This document shows, piece after piece, positions 24,184 through 32,368 of a stretch of 45,199 nucleotides of DNA (positions within the stretch are counted from its first letter, which is position 1; every line of letters begins with the position of its first letter). The notes under the pieces were generated by a model, which saw only the letters and a list, made by a program, of their open reading frames with translations, was not told where the DNA came from and did no database searches. Source of the DNA: Proteobacteria bacterium UBA7447 (lineage in GTDB: Bacteria > Pseudomonadota > Gammaproteobacteria > Arenicellales > UBA868); contig DLPX01000069.1 in NCBI GenBank assembly GCA_002477475.1, forward strand, positions 1,200-46,398. Direction: 5' to 3'. A program made the translations under genes and the position numbers.

Positions 24184-25325
24184 AGACTGTCCCGCAATAC
24201 CTCGGAAAAACGTGTGAGATCCTGTTCTGTATTGTAAAGATGGGGAGTCACGCGAAGGGCATCACCACGAAGCCCGACATAAACATTTTCAGCCCGAAGT
24301 TGCTCAGCGAGAGCTGGTCGTGGTCCGCCGGGAAATCGGATCCCCACAAAATGAGGTGCACGGTATCTGGAATCGGTTACGTCAAGGCCAAGCAAATCAG
24401 CCCCGTGTGCTATGCGTTCAGTTCGTTGGGCGAGTGCGGCTTCGACAGTCGCGACACCCCATTTAGAGATCTGAGTGAGCGCACTCAGCAGGGCAGGCAA
24501 AAGTGCGAAATTTGCAACTTCCCCCACATCATAACGGCACGCCCCGTGTGCAAACTCGGTACGGTAGCGGATATCGCTAAAAACTTCGGCGTTCTCTCGG
24601 GAAAAGATGGGCAGCTCGAGAGGTTCTCCTCGGTGGTGGCGGGGATCAACGTAGAGCAGACCCGTTGAATAAGGGCCCAGCAGCCATTTGTAGGCCGCCG
24701 CGACCGCAAAATCTGGTCGAACCTGATCTAGATCGAAGGTCATCGCACCAAGGCTTTGTGTCAGGTCAAGGACGAGTGCGCCCCCTAATACGTCAAGTCG
24801 TTGCCGTACCAGCTTCAGATTCACGAGAGTGCCGTCGGACCAGTGACACTGGGGCAACGCAGCAATCGCAGTGTTCGCATCAAGCGCTTCCAAAATTTTA
24901 CTCGTCCAGTCTCCGTCAAGTGGACGAGGCACGGTGCGGATCGTGGCGCCGGATTCTTGGGCGACACGTTCCCAAATGTAGAAATTAGAGGGGTACTGTT
25001 CGGCTAGAACGACAATATGCTGACCGCTTTTTACAGGGAGATTTCTGGCCGCAGTCGCGAGACCATAGCTCGCGGATGGGACGATTGCGATATCGTCTGG
25101 TGTGGCCCCGAAAAGGCCCGCCGCCAGTTTCCTCACCTCTTTGGCTGTTGAGAAGAAGTCCGTCGGCCGAATCTCCCACGGGCGGCTCTTGCGTTCCAGA
25201 CCTTGCGTGCCCGCCATGACCGTGGATTTCAACAGCGGCGAGATATAGGCACAGTTAAGATAGCAAACGTCATCGGGGATTTCGAAGAGATCCCGTTGGG
25301 ACGACAAGGCGCTTGAGGTGTTCAA
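24180..25325 (-). CDS. Class V aminotransferase-fold PLP-dependent enzyme
   Basis: About 381 residues with the class V (SufS/kynureninase-like) fold. Visible are CYLNCAYISPL near the N terminus and SASYGLATAARNLP at the cofactor phosphate region. LDLTQSLGAM contains the Asp that binds the pyridine nitrogen, and AYKWLLGPYSTG contains the Schiff-base Lys. A C-terminal LRGDALRVTPHLYNTEQDL completes it. The catalytic Cys loop of cysteine desulfurases is not seen, so I would not call it SufS or CsdA. The substrate is unknown. Start is uncertain: TTG 25325 lies just after metG, while longer readings to 25430 overlap metG. It is coupled to rsxB by ATGA. Confidence 0.82.
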   Translation of the reverse strand: MNTSSALSSQRDLFEIPDDVCYLNCAYISPLLKSTVMAGTQGLERKSRPWEIRPTDFFSTAKEVRKLAAGLFGATPDDIAIVPSASYGLATAARNLPVKSGQHIVVLAEQYPSNFYIWERVAQESGATIRTVPRPLDGDWTSKILEALDANTAIAALPQCHWSDGTLVNLKLVRQRLDVLGGALVLDLTQSLGAMTFDLDQVRPDFAVAAAYKWLLGPYSTGLLYVDPRHHRGEPLELPIFSRENAEVFSDIRYRTEFAHGACRYDVGEVANFALLPALLSALTQISKWGVATVEAALAQRTERIAHGADLLGLDVTDSRYRAPHFVGIRFPGGPRPALAEQLRAENVYVGLRGDALRVTPHLYNTEQDLTRFSEVLRDSL

Positions 25326-25342
25326 CGAAAAAGTTTTCGTTG
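25323..25342. repeat. 20-base palindrome after metG
   Basis: CAACGAAAA (25323-25331) and TTTTCGTTG (25334-25342) are exact reverse complements separated by AG. The palindrome starts 2 bases after the metG stop and covers the likely start of the aminotransferase gene. It could be a hairpin at the operon junction or a protein-binding site. No T-run follows, so it is not a standard terminator. Confidence 0.6.
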
Positions 25343-25344
25343 GC

Positions 25345-27390
25345 CTAGCGTACACGCATCCCGGGCTGTGCCCCGCCGTCAGGAGAGAGCACGAAGATTC
25401 CGTCGTGATCATCAACCCCTGACGCGGCAAGGATCATTCCGTTGGAGACCCCAAAGCGCATCTTTCGCGGGGCGAGATTGGCCACCATAACGACCTGCCG
25501 GCCTACCAGTTGCTGAGGGTCGTAGGCGCTCTTTATGCCCGCAAACACGTCTCGGGTTTCATCTCCTAGATCCAAAGTGAACTTCAGGAGCTTATCTGCC
25601 CCCTCGACGTGTTCAGCGGCAATCACACGAACGACGCGAAGATCCACTTTCGCGAAATCATCAATCGTGATCTGAGGGGATAACGGCTCGTCCCGCATGT
25701 GCTTTCCCGCGGCAGAGTCGGTGGCGTCAGAGTTCATCAACTGGGTTTCCTCCATCATGGCTTGTACCTGGTCGGGATCAATTCGGTCCAATAGTCGGGA
25801 AAACGTACCGATCTCGTGATTGAGCAGGGGTGTCTGGATTTGCCTCAACGATCCTTTTTCGGTGACAGAGTGGCGCAGGAATTGGCCACTGCGCTCAGCT
25901 AGGTCTGGCACCACCGGCGCAAGCCAGGTGATCAACATGCGGAACAGATTCAGACCATGGGTACAGACCGCCTGCAGTTCTTCCCGGCGATCCGGGTCCT
26001 TCGCTATGATCCAGGGTTTGAGATCGTTAATGTATTGGTTGGCCGTATCGGCAAGCGACATGATCTCGCGAACGGCTCTGCTGTACTCGCGGCGCTCGAA
26101 ATGCTGACAAATGACATCGTGTCCCTTCCAGAACTGGTCATTGAGGGAGGCCTCGGGTTCCGCGGCGGACAACTGGCCGGAGAAATGCTTTTCGATGAAC
26201 CCTGAGCAGCGGCTGGCGATATTGACAACCTTCCCGACCAGGTCTGCGTTCACTCGAGTCACGAAATCTTCTGCGTTGAAATCAAGATCCTCCACGCGGT
26301 TGTTCAGCTTTGCGGCGAAGTAATACCGCAGATAGTCGGGATCCAGGTGATCGAGATAGGTGCGCGCGGTAATGAACGTCCCGCGCGACTTGGACATTTT
26401 CTGTCCGTTTATTGTCAAGAACCCATGGGTAAATACGGCCGTGGGAGTCCGGAAGTCGGCCCCACGCAACATGGCAGGCCAGAAAAGGGCGTGAAAATAA
26501 AGAATGTCCTTGCCGACAAAATGATAGAGCTCCGCGGTGGCATCCGGCGCCCAAAACGTATCGAAGTCCACGCCACTAGCACTACAGAAATTTTTAAAGC
26601 TCGCCATGTAGCCGATGGGGGCGTCCAGCCAGACATAAAAATACTTGCCGGGCGCGCCGGGAATTTCGAAACCAAAATAGGGCTCATCACGTGATATATC
26701 CCAGTCCTGAAGACCCGCGTCGAACCATTCATTCAGCTTGTTGAGGACTTCGGCTTGCAGTCGGCCGGATCCGGTCCATTCACGCAGCATGGACTCAAAG
26801 TCGGAAAGGAGAACGAAGTAGTGCTCTGAGTCCCGCAATACGGGCGCCGTACCTGAGATGACAGATACCGCGTTAGTGAGGTCCGTGGGGGCGTAAGTTG
26901 CGCCGCATACCTCGCAATTATCACCGTTCTGATCTTCCGCTCCGCAGCGAGGACAAGTGCCCCGAATGAAGCGGTCTGGCAGAAACATCTCTTCAGCCGA
27001 ATCATAGGCTTGCGTGATCGTCCGGGTTTGAATGTGGCCCTTTGTCTTAAGTCTCTCGAAGATCAATTCAGAAAAATGCCGATTCTCAGAAGAGTGGGTG
27101 GTGTAATAGTTATCGAACGCTATATTGAATCCCGCGAAATCCTGCCGATGTTCATTGCCCACCTTTTCGATCAGTGCCTCGGGAGTGATCCCCTCCGCGC
27201 GGGCCTTCAGCATGATCGGTGTGCCGTGAGTATCTTCCGCGCAGATGTAATAGGCTTCGTGACCGTTCATTCGCTGAAAACGCGTCCAGATGTCAGTCTG
27301 GATGTATTCCGCAAGATGACCGAGGTGAATCGGTCCGTTGGCATAAGGTAAGGCGCTGGTGGCGAGGATCTTGCGCGGGGCGTCAGTCAT
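25345..27390 (-). CDS. metG: Methionyl-tRNA synthetase
   Basis: The 681-residue class I synthetase charges elongator and initiator tRNA-Met. The HIGH-type motif is in YANGPIHLGHL near residue 18. The zinc knuckle has CPRCGAEDQNGDNCEVC, the KMSKS loop is GQKMSKSRGTF, and a C-terminal EMAPII/Trbp111-like tRNA-binding domain (VDLRVVRVIAAEHVEGADKL) completes it. Length matches E. coli (677). The ATG at 27390 is chosen since MTDAPRKILATSALPYANG matches the family start; the reading to 27558 adds unrelated residues. It is divergent from mrp, as in E. coli and Pseudomonas, and heads the metG-aminotransferase-rsxB-nth operon. Confidence 0.97.
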   Translation of the reverse strand: MTDAPRKILATSALPYANGPIHLGHLAEYIQTDIWTRFQRMNGHEAYYICAEDTHGTPIMLKARAEGITPEALIEKVGNEHRQDFAGFNIAFDNYYTTHSSENRHFSELIFERLKTKGHIQTRTITQAYDSAEEMFLPDRFIRGTCPRCGAEDQNGDNCEVCGATYAPTDLTNAVSVISGTAPVLRDSEHYFVLLSDFESMLREWTGSGRLQAEVLNKLNEWFDAGLQDWDISRDEPYFGFEIPGAPGKYFYVWLDAPIGYMASFKNFCSASGVDFDTFWAPDATAELYHFVGKDILYFHALFWPAMLRGADFRTPTAVFTHGFLTINGQKMSKSRGTFITARTYLDHLDPDYLRYYFAAKLNNRVEDLDFNAEDFVTRVNADLVGKVVNIASRCSGFIEKHFSGQLSAAEPEASLNDQFWKGHDVICQHFERREYSRAVREIMSLADTANQYINDLKPWIIAKDPDRREELQAVCTHGLNLFRMLITWLAPVVPDLAERSGQFLRHSVTEKGSLRQIQTPLLNHEIGTFSRLLDRIDPDQVQAMMEETQLMNSDATDSAAGKHMRDEPLSPQITIDDFAKVDLRVVRVIAAEHVEGADKLLKFTLDLGDETRDVFAGIKSAYDPQQLVGRQVVMVANLAPRKMRFGVSNGMILAASGVDDHDGIFVLSPDGGAQPGMRVR

Positions 27391-27551
27391 GCGATGGCTT
27401 CTGGCGATGGGATCTCGATTTCGATTTGTCCGGGGCAATGTCGAGAGTCGGGGGTCAGGGTTTTGAATAGCGACGCAAGTATATCCGAACAGCGATTCGC
27501 CCGGCCCCGGTGTGGTAGCATCACGGCCCCTTGATTCAGGACTTGGGACAA

Positions 27552-27580
27552 TCAACATTTTATTAACCTCAAGCTAATAA
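27552..27580 (+). promoter_or_regulatory. Possible mrp promoter
   Basis: TCAACA (27552-27557) and TAATAA (27575-27580) are 17 bases apart, each matching consensus at four of six positions, in an AT-rich stretch. A start near 27587 would leave a leader of only about 12 bases before the mrp ATG, which has no clear Shine-Dalgarno. Pattern only. Confidence 0.3.
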
Positions 27581-27598
27581 TTCGAGACAACGACACCG

Positions 27599-28690
27599 AT
27601 GACAGACAGTTCGGACGAAAAGATTAAGAGCGCAATAGCTGCCATTACAGACCCTCACACCGGGACCAGCCTGGGCGATGGGAAGAGCATCACTGAGGTG
27701 GCTGTGACGCCGACGGGGTTGGAGGTCAGCCTGACGCTGGGATATCCCGCGAACGGTTGGCATGACGAGCTGAAGAGTCTCGTTCGAGGGGCCGTGGCAG
27801 ATTCTGGGCACTCTGGAGACGTGCAGGTGGCGATTGAGACGGCGGTCGTTGCGCATGAGGTTCAAAAAGGGGTCACACCGATCAAAGGGGTCAAGAACAT
27901 CATTGCGGTTGCCTCGGGCAAGGGCGGGGTCGGCAAATCTACGGTGTCCTCAAATCTTGCGCTCGCATTGGCGTCAGAAGGGGCCGCTGCCGGGATCCTT
28001 GACGCCGATATCTACGGGCCGAGTCAGCCCCGGATGCTGGGGATCAGTGGGAGACCCCAAACCAGTGACGGCAAGACGCTGGAACCTATGATCAGTTATG
28101 AAATTCAGGCGATGTCTATCGGGTTTCTGATCGACGAAGACACGCCCATGATTTGGCGCGGGCCGATGGTGACTCAGGCCCTGGAGCAATTGCTTAACGA
28201 TACCCAATGGCGTGAACTTGATTACCTCGTTATCGACCTTCCACCGGGAACAGGAGATACACAACTCACTTTGGCGCAGAAGGTTCCCGTCTCGGGAGCG
28301 GCTATTGTGACAACTCCACAGGACATTGCCTTGTTGGACGCGAGAAAAGCTCTCAAGATGTTCGAAAAAGTAGAGATTCCCGTGCTGGGCGTCATAGAGA
28401 ATATGAGTACGCATATCTGTAGTAAGTGCGGCCACGAGGAAGCGATCTTTGGTACCGGCGGCGGGGAGCGCATGGCATCCGAATACGGTGTCGATATTCT
28501 CGGTGGTATTCCCCTGGATATTCGGATTCGAGAGGATGCTGACGGAGGGCGCCCTACCGTAGTGGCAGATCCGGATGGAGCGGTCGCAGCCAATTATCGG
28601 AGCATCGCGCGGCAGGTAGCAGGGCGTCTCGCTGCACGAAAGCGGAATTACAGTGAGGTGTTTCCCTCTATCGTGGTGCAGAATACCTGA
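27599..28690 (+). CDS. mrp: Iron-sulfur cluster carrier ATPase Mrp/ApbC
   Basis: The 363-residue P-loop ATPase carries and transfers Fe-S clusters. An N-terminal MIP18/DUF59 domain covers about residues 5-95. The deviant Walker A motif is in VASGKGGVGKSTVSSNLALAL, DADIYGPSQP and DLPPGTGD follow, and the cluster-binding CxxC is in HICSKCGHEE. Length matches E. coli Mrp (369). The ATG at 27599 is divergent from metG over a 208-base gap that shows only weak promoter-like elements. dcd follows 24 bases after its stop, as in pseudomonads. Confidence 0.95.
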   Translation: MTDSSDEKIKSAIAAITDPHTGTSLGDGKSITEVAVTPTGLEVSLTLGYPANGWHDELKSLVRGAVADSGHSGDVQVAIETAVVAHEVQKGVTPIKGVKNIIAVASGKGGVGKSTVSSNLALALASEGAAAGILDADIYGPSQPRMLGISGRPQTSDGKTLEPMISYEIQAMSIGFLIDEDTPMIWRGPMVTQALEQLLNDTQWRELDYLVIDLPPGTGDTQLTLAQKVPVSGAAIVTTPQDIALLDARKALKMFEKVEIPVLGVIENMSTHICSKCGHEEAIFGTGGGERMASEYGVDILGGIPLDIRIREDADGGRPTVVADPDGAVAANYRSIARQVAGRLAARKRNYSEVFPSIVVQNT

Positions 28691-28714
28691 TCTTTGTAAT
28701 CACAGACCGAAAGC

Positions 28715-29278
28715 ATGGCGATCAAGTCAGACCGTTGGATTAGAAGAATGGCGGAGCAGGGCATGATTGATCCCTATGAGCCAGGCCAGGTGTCGACGGT
28801 AGCGGGACAAAAAGTCGTCTCCTACGGCACGTCAAGCTACGGGTACGATATTCGCTGTTCCAGCGAATTTAAGATATTTACCAACATCAACTCTGCAATC
28901 GTTGATCCCAAAGCGTTTGATGAGAGCAGTTTTGTCGACTTTGAGGGATCATGCTGCATTATTCCGCCGAATTCTTTCGCTCTGGCCCGCACGGTTGAGT
29001 ATTTTCGAATTCCCAGAAACGTCCTGACTATCTGCCTGGGAAAATCCACCTATGCTCGGTGCGGTATTATCGTCAATGTCACTCCATTCGAGCCTGAGTG
29101 GGAAGGTCATGTTACTTTGGAGTTTTCCAATACGACGCCTTTGCCGGCTCGGGTTTATGCAAACGAAGGAGTAGCGCAGGTGCTCTTTTTTGAGTCGGAC
29201 GAAGTTTGTGAAGTGTCCTATAAAGACCGTAAGGGCAAATACCAGGGCCAAAGCGGCGTCACCCTGCCGCGGGCTTAG
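28715..29278 (+). CDS. dcd: dCTP deaminase
   Basis: The 187-residue trimeric enzyme converts dCTP to dUTP for thymidylate synthesis. The motifs SYGTSSYGYDIRC, CIIPPNSFALARTVEYFRIP, GKSTYARCGIIVNVTP and the catalytic Glu in VTLEFSNTTPLPARVYANEG are all present. It resembles the Pseudomonas enzyme (188 residues). The ATG at 28715 has a purine-rich CGAAAG upstream. It follows mrp at a short distance, so the two are probably co-transcribed, and aroC follows after 30 bases. Confidence 0.96.
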   Translation: MAIKSDRWIRRMAEQGMIDPYEPGQVSTVAGQKVVSYGTSSYGYDIRCSSEFKIFTNINSAIVDPKAFDESSFVDFEGSCCIIPPNSFALARTVEYFRIPRNVLTICLGKSTYARCGIIVNVTPFEPEWEGHVTLEFSNTTPLPARVYANEGVAQVLFFESDEVCEVSYKDRKGKYQGQSGVTLPRA

Positions 29279-29308
29279 AAGTGTGCTTCTCTCTGTCGGA
29301 GGCGGCTA

Positions 29309-30400
29309 ATGGCGGGTAGTGTGCTGGGAACCCTTTTTCGGGTATCAACCTTTGGCGAGAGTCATGGGCCTGCTTTGGGCTGCGTTGTCGACGGCTGTCC
29401 GCCGGGGTTGGCGCTGGCGGAATCAGATATTCAACGAGATCTCGATCGTAGGCGGCCCGGGCAATCGCGATACACAACTCAGCGACGTGAGCCAGACAAA
29501 GTAGAAATCCTTTCGGGCGTCTTCGAGGGGATAACCACCGGAGCCCCAGTTGCATTGCTGATTCGAAACGAAGACCAGCGTCCCAGAGATTATGCAAAAA
29601 TCCGCGATCAGTTTCGCCCGGGCCATGCTGACTTTACCTACCTGAAGAAGTATGGATTGCGAGATTATCGGGGAAGTGGTCGGGCGTCTGCCCGGGAAAC
29701 CGCAGCGAGAGTGGCGGCCGGAGCGGTGGCGAGAAAGTTGCTGCTCGATCGGGTGGGCATCTGCATTCAGGGTTGTATGAGCCAGATCGGGGACATAAAA
29801 GCAAAATCGTTTGACTGGGCAGCAGTACCTGAAAACCCTTTTTTCTTTCCAGCTGCAGATCAGGTCGATGAGATAGCTGCTTTGATAGATGGGTTACGAA
29901 AAGCGGGAGACTCTATCGGCGCCAGAGTGGTTGTTCAGGCAGACGGGGTGCCTGCTGGACTCGGGGAACCGGTCTTTGACCGGCTTGATGCAGATATCGC
30001 TCATGCGATGATGTCGATAAATGCGGTGAAAGGTGTAGAGATTGGAGCGGGGTTCAACTGTGTGAGGCAGCGGGGCACCGAGCAGCGGGACGAGATGACG
30101 CCTGAAGGATTCCTGAGCAATAACGCAGGAGGAATCCTCGGTGGGATTTCGAGCGGACAGCAGATCCACACGGCCTTAGCGCTCAAACCAACGTCAAGCA
30201 TCCCGACTCCTGGAAGAACGGTCGACACCGACGGTCAAGCTGTGGAAGTCGTCACCACAGGGCGCCACGACCCCTGCGTTGGTATTCGAGCAGTCCCTAT
30301 AGCCGAGGGGATGCTTGCGCTGGTGCTGGCAGATCATTTTTTGCGCCAGCAGGCGATCGGCGTTGAGGATAGCGGTCCGCTGATTCCGCCCCGGTCTTGA
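29309..30400 (+). CDS. aroC: Chorismate synthase
   Basis: The 363-residue FMN-dependent enzyme makes chorismate from EPSP, the last shikimate step. The N-terminal GESHGPALGCVVDGCPPG, the DRRRPGQSRYTTQRRE segment, the HADFTYLKKYGLRDYRGSGR region with catalytic and FMN-contacting residues, and the C-terminal RHDPCVGIRAVPIAEGM are conserved. Length equals that of other bacterial AroC proteins (about 360). The ATG at 29309 has GGAGG about 6 bases upstream. It supplies chorismate to the trp and folate genes in the window. Its stop lies 14 bases from that of the convergent unknown gene. Confidence 0.97.
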   Translation: MAGSVLGTLFRVSTFGESHGPALGCVVDGCPPGLALAESDIQRDLDRRRPGQSRYTTQRREPDKVEILSGVFEGITTGAPVALLIRNEDQRPRDYAKIRDQFRPGHADFTYLKKYGLRDYRGSGRASARETAARVAAGAVARKLLLDRVGICIQGCMSQIGDIKAKSFDWAAVPENPFFFPAADQVDEIAALIDGLRKAGDSIGARVVVQADGVPAGLGEPVFDRLDADIAHAMMSINAVKGVEIGAGFNCVRQRGTEQRDEMTPEGFLSNNAGGILGGISSGQQIHTALALKPTSSIPTPGRTVDTDGQAVEVVTTGRHDPCVGIRAVPIAEGMLALVLADHFLRQQAIGVEDSGPLIPPRS

Positions 30401-30414
30401 GGGGCATTGCTGGC

Positions 30415-30804
30415 TCAAGTACGCGCGAATCCCCGTTGCGAGCGAGACCGGGATGACGGGGTCAACTTTGAGTTATGACAGGCTTCGTGAGTAAGTACTT
30501 GAATCACCGCCGCGCCGATTTGTTCGAGGAAGTCCGCCGCAACAAGGTCCAGAACTTCGAGACTTCTATGATCCTTCTTGATACGGCCTATTGCATCGAG
30601 GGTCGGATACAGCGTGACCGGATCGTTTTTGGTTTTACACGCGTTCTCCAAATAAATCTCAGACGCGACTGAGCGGGTCAACTCAAGAAAAGCTGCACTC
30701 GACGAAATGAGACGGGCAGGTTCTACCGCCTTGTGATCAACAGGCAGCAACACACGGCCTAGCTTCTCCTCGAGGGAGACCAGGAGGTTATAGAAACTAG
30801 TCAA
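30415..30804 (-). CDS. Unrecognised 129-residue protein
   Basis: I do not recognise this protein. It starts MTSFYNLLVSLEEKLG at a TTG (30804-30802) with AGGGAG 5 bases upstream, one of the best Shine-Dalgarno sites in the window, which favours a real gene. It looks mainly helical and soluble, with amphipathic segments LLVSLEEKLGRVLL, FLELTRSVASEIYLE and LEVLDLVAADFLEQIGAAVIQVL. No signal peptide or membrane helix is seen. The last 19 residues are Ser/Arg-rich and come from a GC-rich palindromic element (30428-30457), so the original C terminus may have been altered. It stands alone between convergent aroC and divergent leuC. A competing 65-codon plus-strand frame has no support. Confidence 0.6.
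   Translation of the reverse strand: MTSFYNLLVSLEEKLGRVLLPVDHKAVEPARLISSSAAFLELTRSVASEIYLENACKTKNDPVTLYPTLDAIGRIKKDHRSLEVLDLVAADFLEQIGAAVIQVLTHEACHNSKLTPSSRSRSQRGFART
30428..30457. repeat. REP-like intergenic palindromic element
   Basis: GAATCCCCG (30428-30436) and CGGGATGAC (30449-30457) form an imperfect inverted repeat: ATCCC pairs with GGGAT, followed by a one-base bulge and a G-C pair. The arms resemble the GTCATCCC...GGGGATTC dispersed repeats found between genes in many proteobacteria. It lies just after aroC and is read through by the end of the unknown minus-strand gene. No second copy was noticed in this window. Confidence 0.4.
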
Positions 30805-30920
30805 CGCTACTCCCTAAATGGTTGTCGTTTTCCCATAGACCAAGACTAACATTGGATCTCATCAGGCAACATTATGTTCGCCAAGTGATCCTGGAGGCCG
30901 CCAGCATAAGTAACTCATTG

Positions 30921-30929
30921 TGTTAGAAT
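30921..30929 (+). promoter_or_regulatory. Extended -10 promoter for leuC
   Basis: TAGAAT (30924-30929) is preceded by TG one base upstream (30921-30922), the extended -10 pattern. No good -35 is visible. A start near 30936 would give a short leader of about 17 bases carrying the AAGGAGG Shine-Dalgarno (30941-30947). No leader peptide or attenuator fits in this space. Confidence 0.45.
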
Positions 30930-30952
30930 CGCCCGCCCTCAAGGAGGCACAG

Positions 30953-32356
30953 ATGACCGGAAAAACCCTTTACGACAAGCTTTGGGAACAGCACTTGGTG
31001 CGCGAATCTGAAGACGGCACCGCACTGATCTACATTGATTTGCAACTCCTGCACGAGGTCACCTCTGCGCAGGCCTTCGCGGGGCTTCGGGATGCGGCAC
31101 GCCTCCCTCGTCGCAAGGCGGCGAACCTGGCGGTTGCGGACCACAATGTACCGACGACCGATCGCAGTGCCGGAATCTCTGATCCCATTGCCCGGCTTCA
31201 GGTCGAAACTCTGGATCGAAACTGTGAGGAATTCGGCATCACGGAGTTTGCCATGTCGGATCCTCGACAGGGCATCGTTCATGTCGTAGGTCCGGAACAA
31301 GGGGCGACACAGCCTGGGATGACGATAGTGTGTGGGGATTCGCACACGGCAACGCATGGCGCCCTGGGGGCGCTCGCATTCGGTATCGGCACCTCAGAGG
31401 TTGAGCACGTTCTTGCTACACAATGCCTTGTTGCCCGCAAGATGAAAAACATGCGTATCAACCTGAACGGGGCACTGCCTGACGGCATCTTTTCAAAAGA
31501 TATGATCCTGGCCGTGATCGGACTGATCGGGACTTCAGGTGGGACGGGATACACCATTGAGTTCGCGGGCAGTGCGGTGAGAGAGGCCTCGATGGAGGCC
31601 AGGATGACTCTATGCAACATGGCGATCGAGGCCGGTGCTCGGGCCGGTCTGGTTGGCGTTGACGAAGCGACCGTGACTTATCTAGAGGGGCGCCCTTATT
31701 CGCCAAAAGGTGATCACATTGAAAGGGCTCGGGATTTCTGGCTTCAGATGGTTACTGATCTCGATGCGGAATTTGACAAGGAATATGACCTTGATGTCTC
31801 GGTTCTACGGCCGCAGGTCACATGGGGGACTTCTCCAGAAATGGTGGCGAGCGTCGATGACGAGATTCCCAATCCGGCCGACGCACCTGATCAAACCCGC
31901 GAGAGGGATTGGGCACGTGCGCTTGAGTACATGGATCTCTCTCCCGGGACCCGGATTAATACGATAACTCTGGATAAGGTTTTCATTGGAGCCTGCACAA
32001 ATGGCCGGATAGAAGATTTGCGGGCAGCGGCGAAAGTGGCTTCAGGGCGTAAAGTAGCCCAAAACATCAAACAGGCATTGGTGGTGCCCGGCTCGGGTCT
32101 TGTCAAAGTCCAGGCCGAGGCTGAAGGCTTGGATCGGATTTTTACAGAGGCTGGTTTCGAGTGGCGAGAGCCCGGCTGCTCCATGTGCCTCGCGATGAAT
32201 GCGGATCAGCTCGAACCAGGAGAACGGTGTGCCGCAACCTCAAACCGCAACTTCGAAGGTCGACAGGGATATGGCGGTCGCACGCATCTGGTTTCTCCGT
32301 CGATGGCAGCGGCAGCAGCCATCGCAGGACGCTTTGTGGATCCGCATCAGCTTTAA
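30953..32356 (+). CDS. leuC: 3-isopropylmalate dehydratase large subunit
   Basis: The 467-residue aconitase-family subunit isomerises 2- to 3-isopropylmalate in leucine synthesis, with LeuD. DNVP-type ADHNVPTTDR, VCGDSHTATHGALGALAFGIGT, and the [4Fe-4S] ligands in GACTNGRIEDLR and CSMCLAMNADQ are visible. Length equals that of E. coli (466). The ATG at 30953 is chosen for its AAGGAGG 5 bases upstream and the family start MTGKTLYDKLWEQH; the in-frame TTG at 30920 is less likely. leuD follows after 12 bases. Confidence 0.97.
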   Translation: MTGKTLYDKLWEQHLVRESEDGTALIYIDLQLLHEVTSAQAFAGLRDAARLPRRKAANLAVADHNVPTTDRSAGISDPIARLQVETLDRNCEEFGITEFAMSDPRQGIVHVVGPEQGATQPGMTIVCGDSHTATHGALGALAFGIGTSEVEHVLATQCLVARKMKNMRINLNGALPDGIFSKDMILAVIGLIGTSGGTGYTIEFAGSAVREASMEARMTLCNMAIEAGARAGLVGVDEATVTYLEGRPYSPKGDHIERARDFWLQMVTDLDAEFDKEYDLDVSVLRPQVTWGTSPEMVASVDDEIPNPADAPDQTRERDWARALEYMDLSPGTRINTITLDKVFIGACTNGRIEDLRAAAKVASGRKVAQNIKQALVVPGSGLVKVQAEAEGLDRIFTEAGFEWREPGCSMCLAMNADQLEPGERCAATSNRNFEGRQGYGGRTHLVSPSMAAAAAIAGRFVDPHQL

Positions 32357-32368
32357 GAGGCGAATAAA

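Noticed and set aside
24180..25325. Naming the class V enzyme a cysteine desulfurase (SufS/CsdA) because it is next to Fe-S proteins
   Set aside because: The family's catalytic Cys loop is not visible in the C-terminal region; only the fold and PLP residues are supported.
27461..27490. Minus-strand TATACT as a metG promoter
   Set aside because: No -35 or extended -10 feature was found at a suitable distance.
30475..30672. 65-codon plus-strand frame between aroC and leuC
   Set aside because: No good Shine-Dalgarno, and opposite the better supported 129-codon minus-strand gene.
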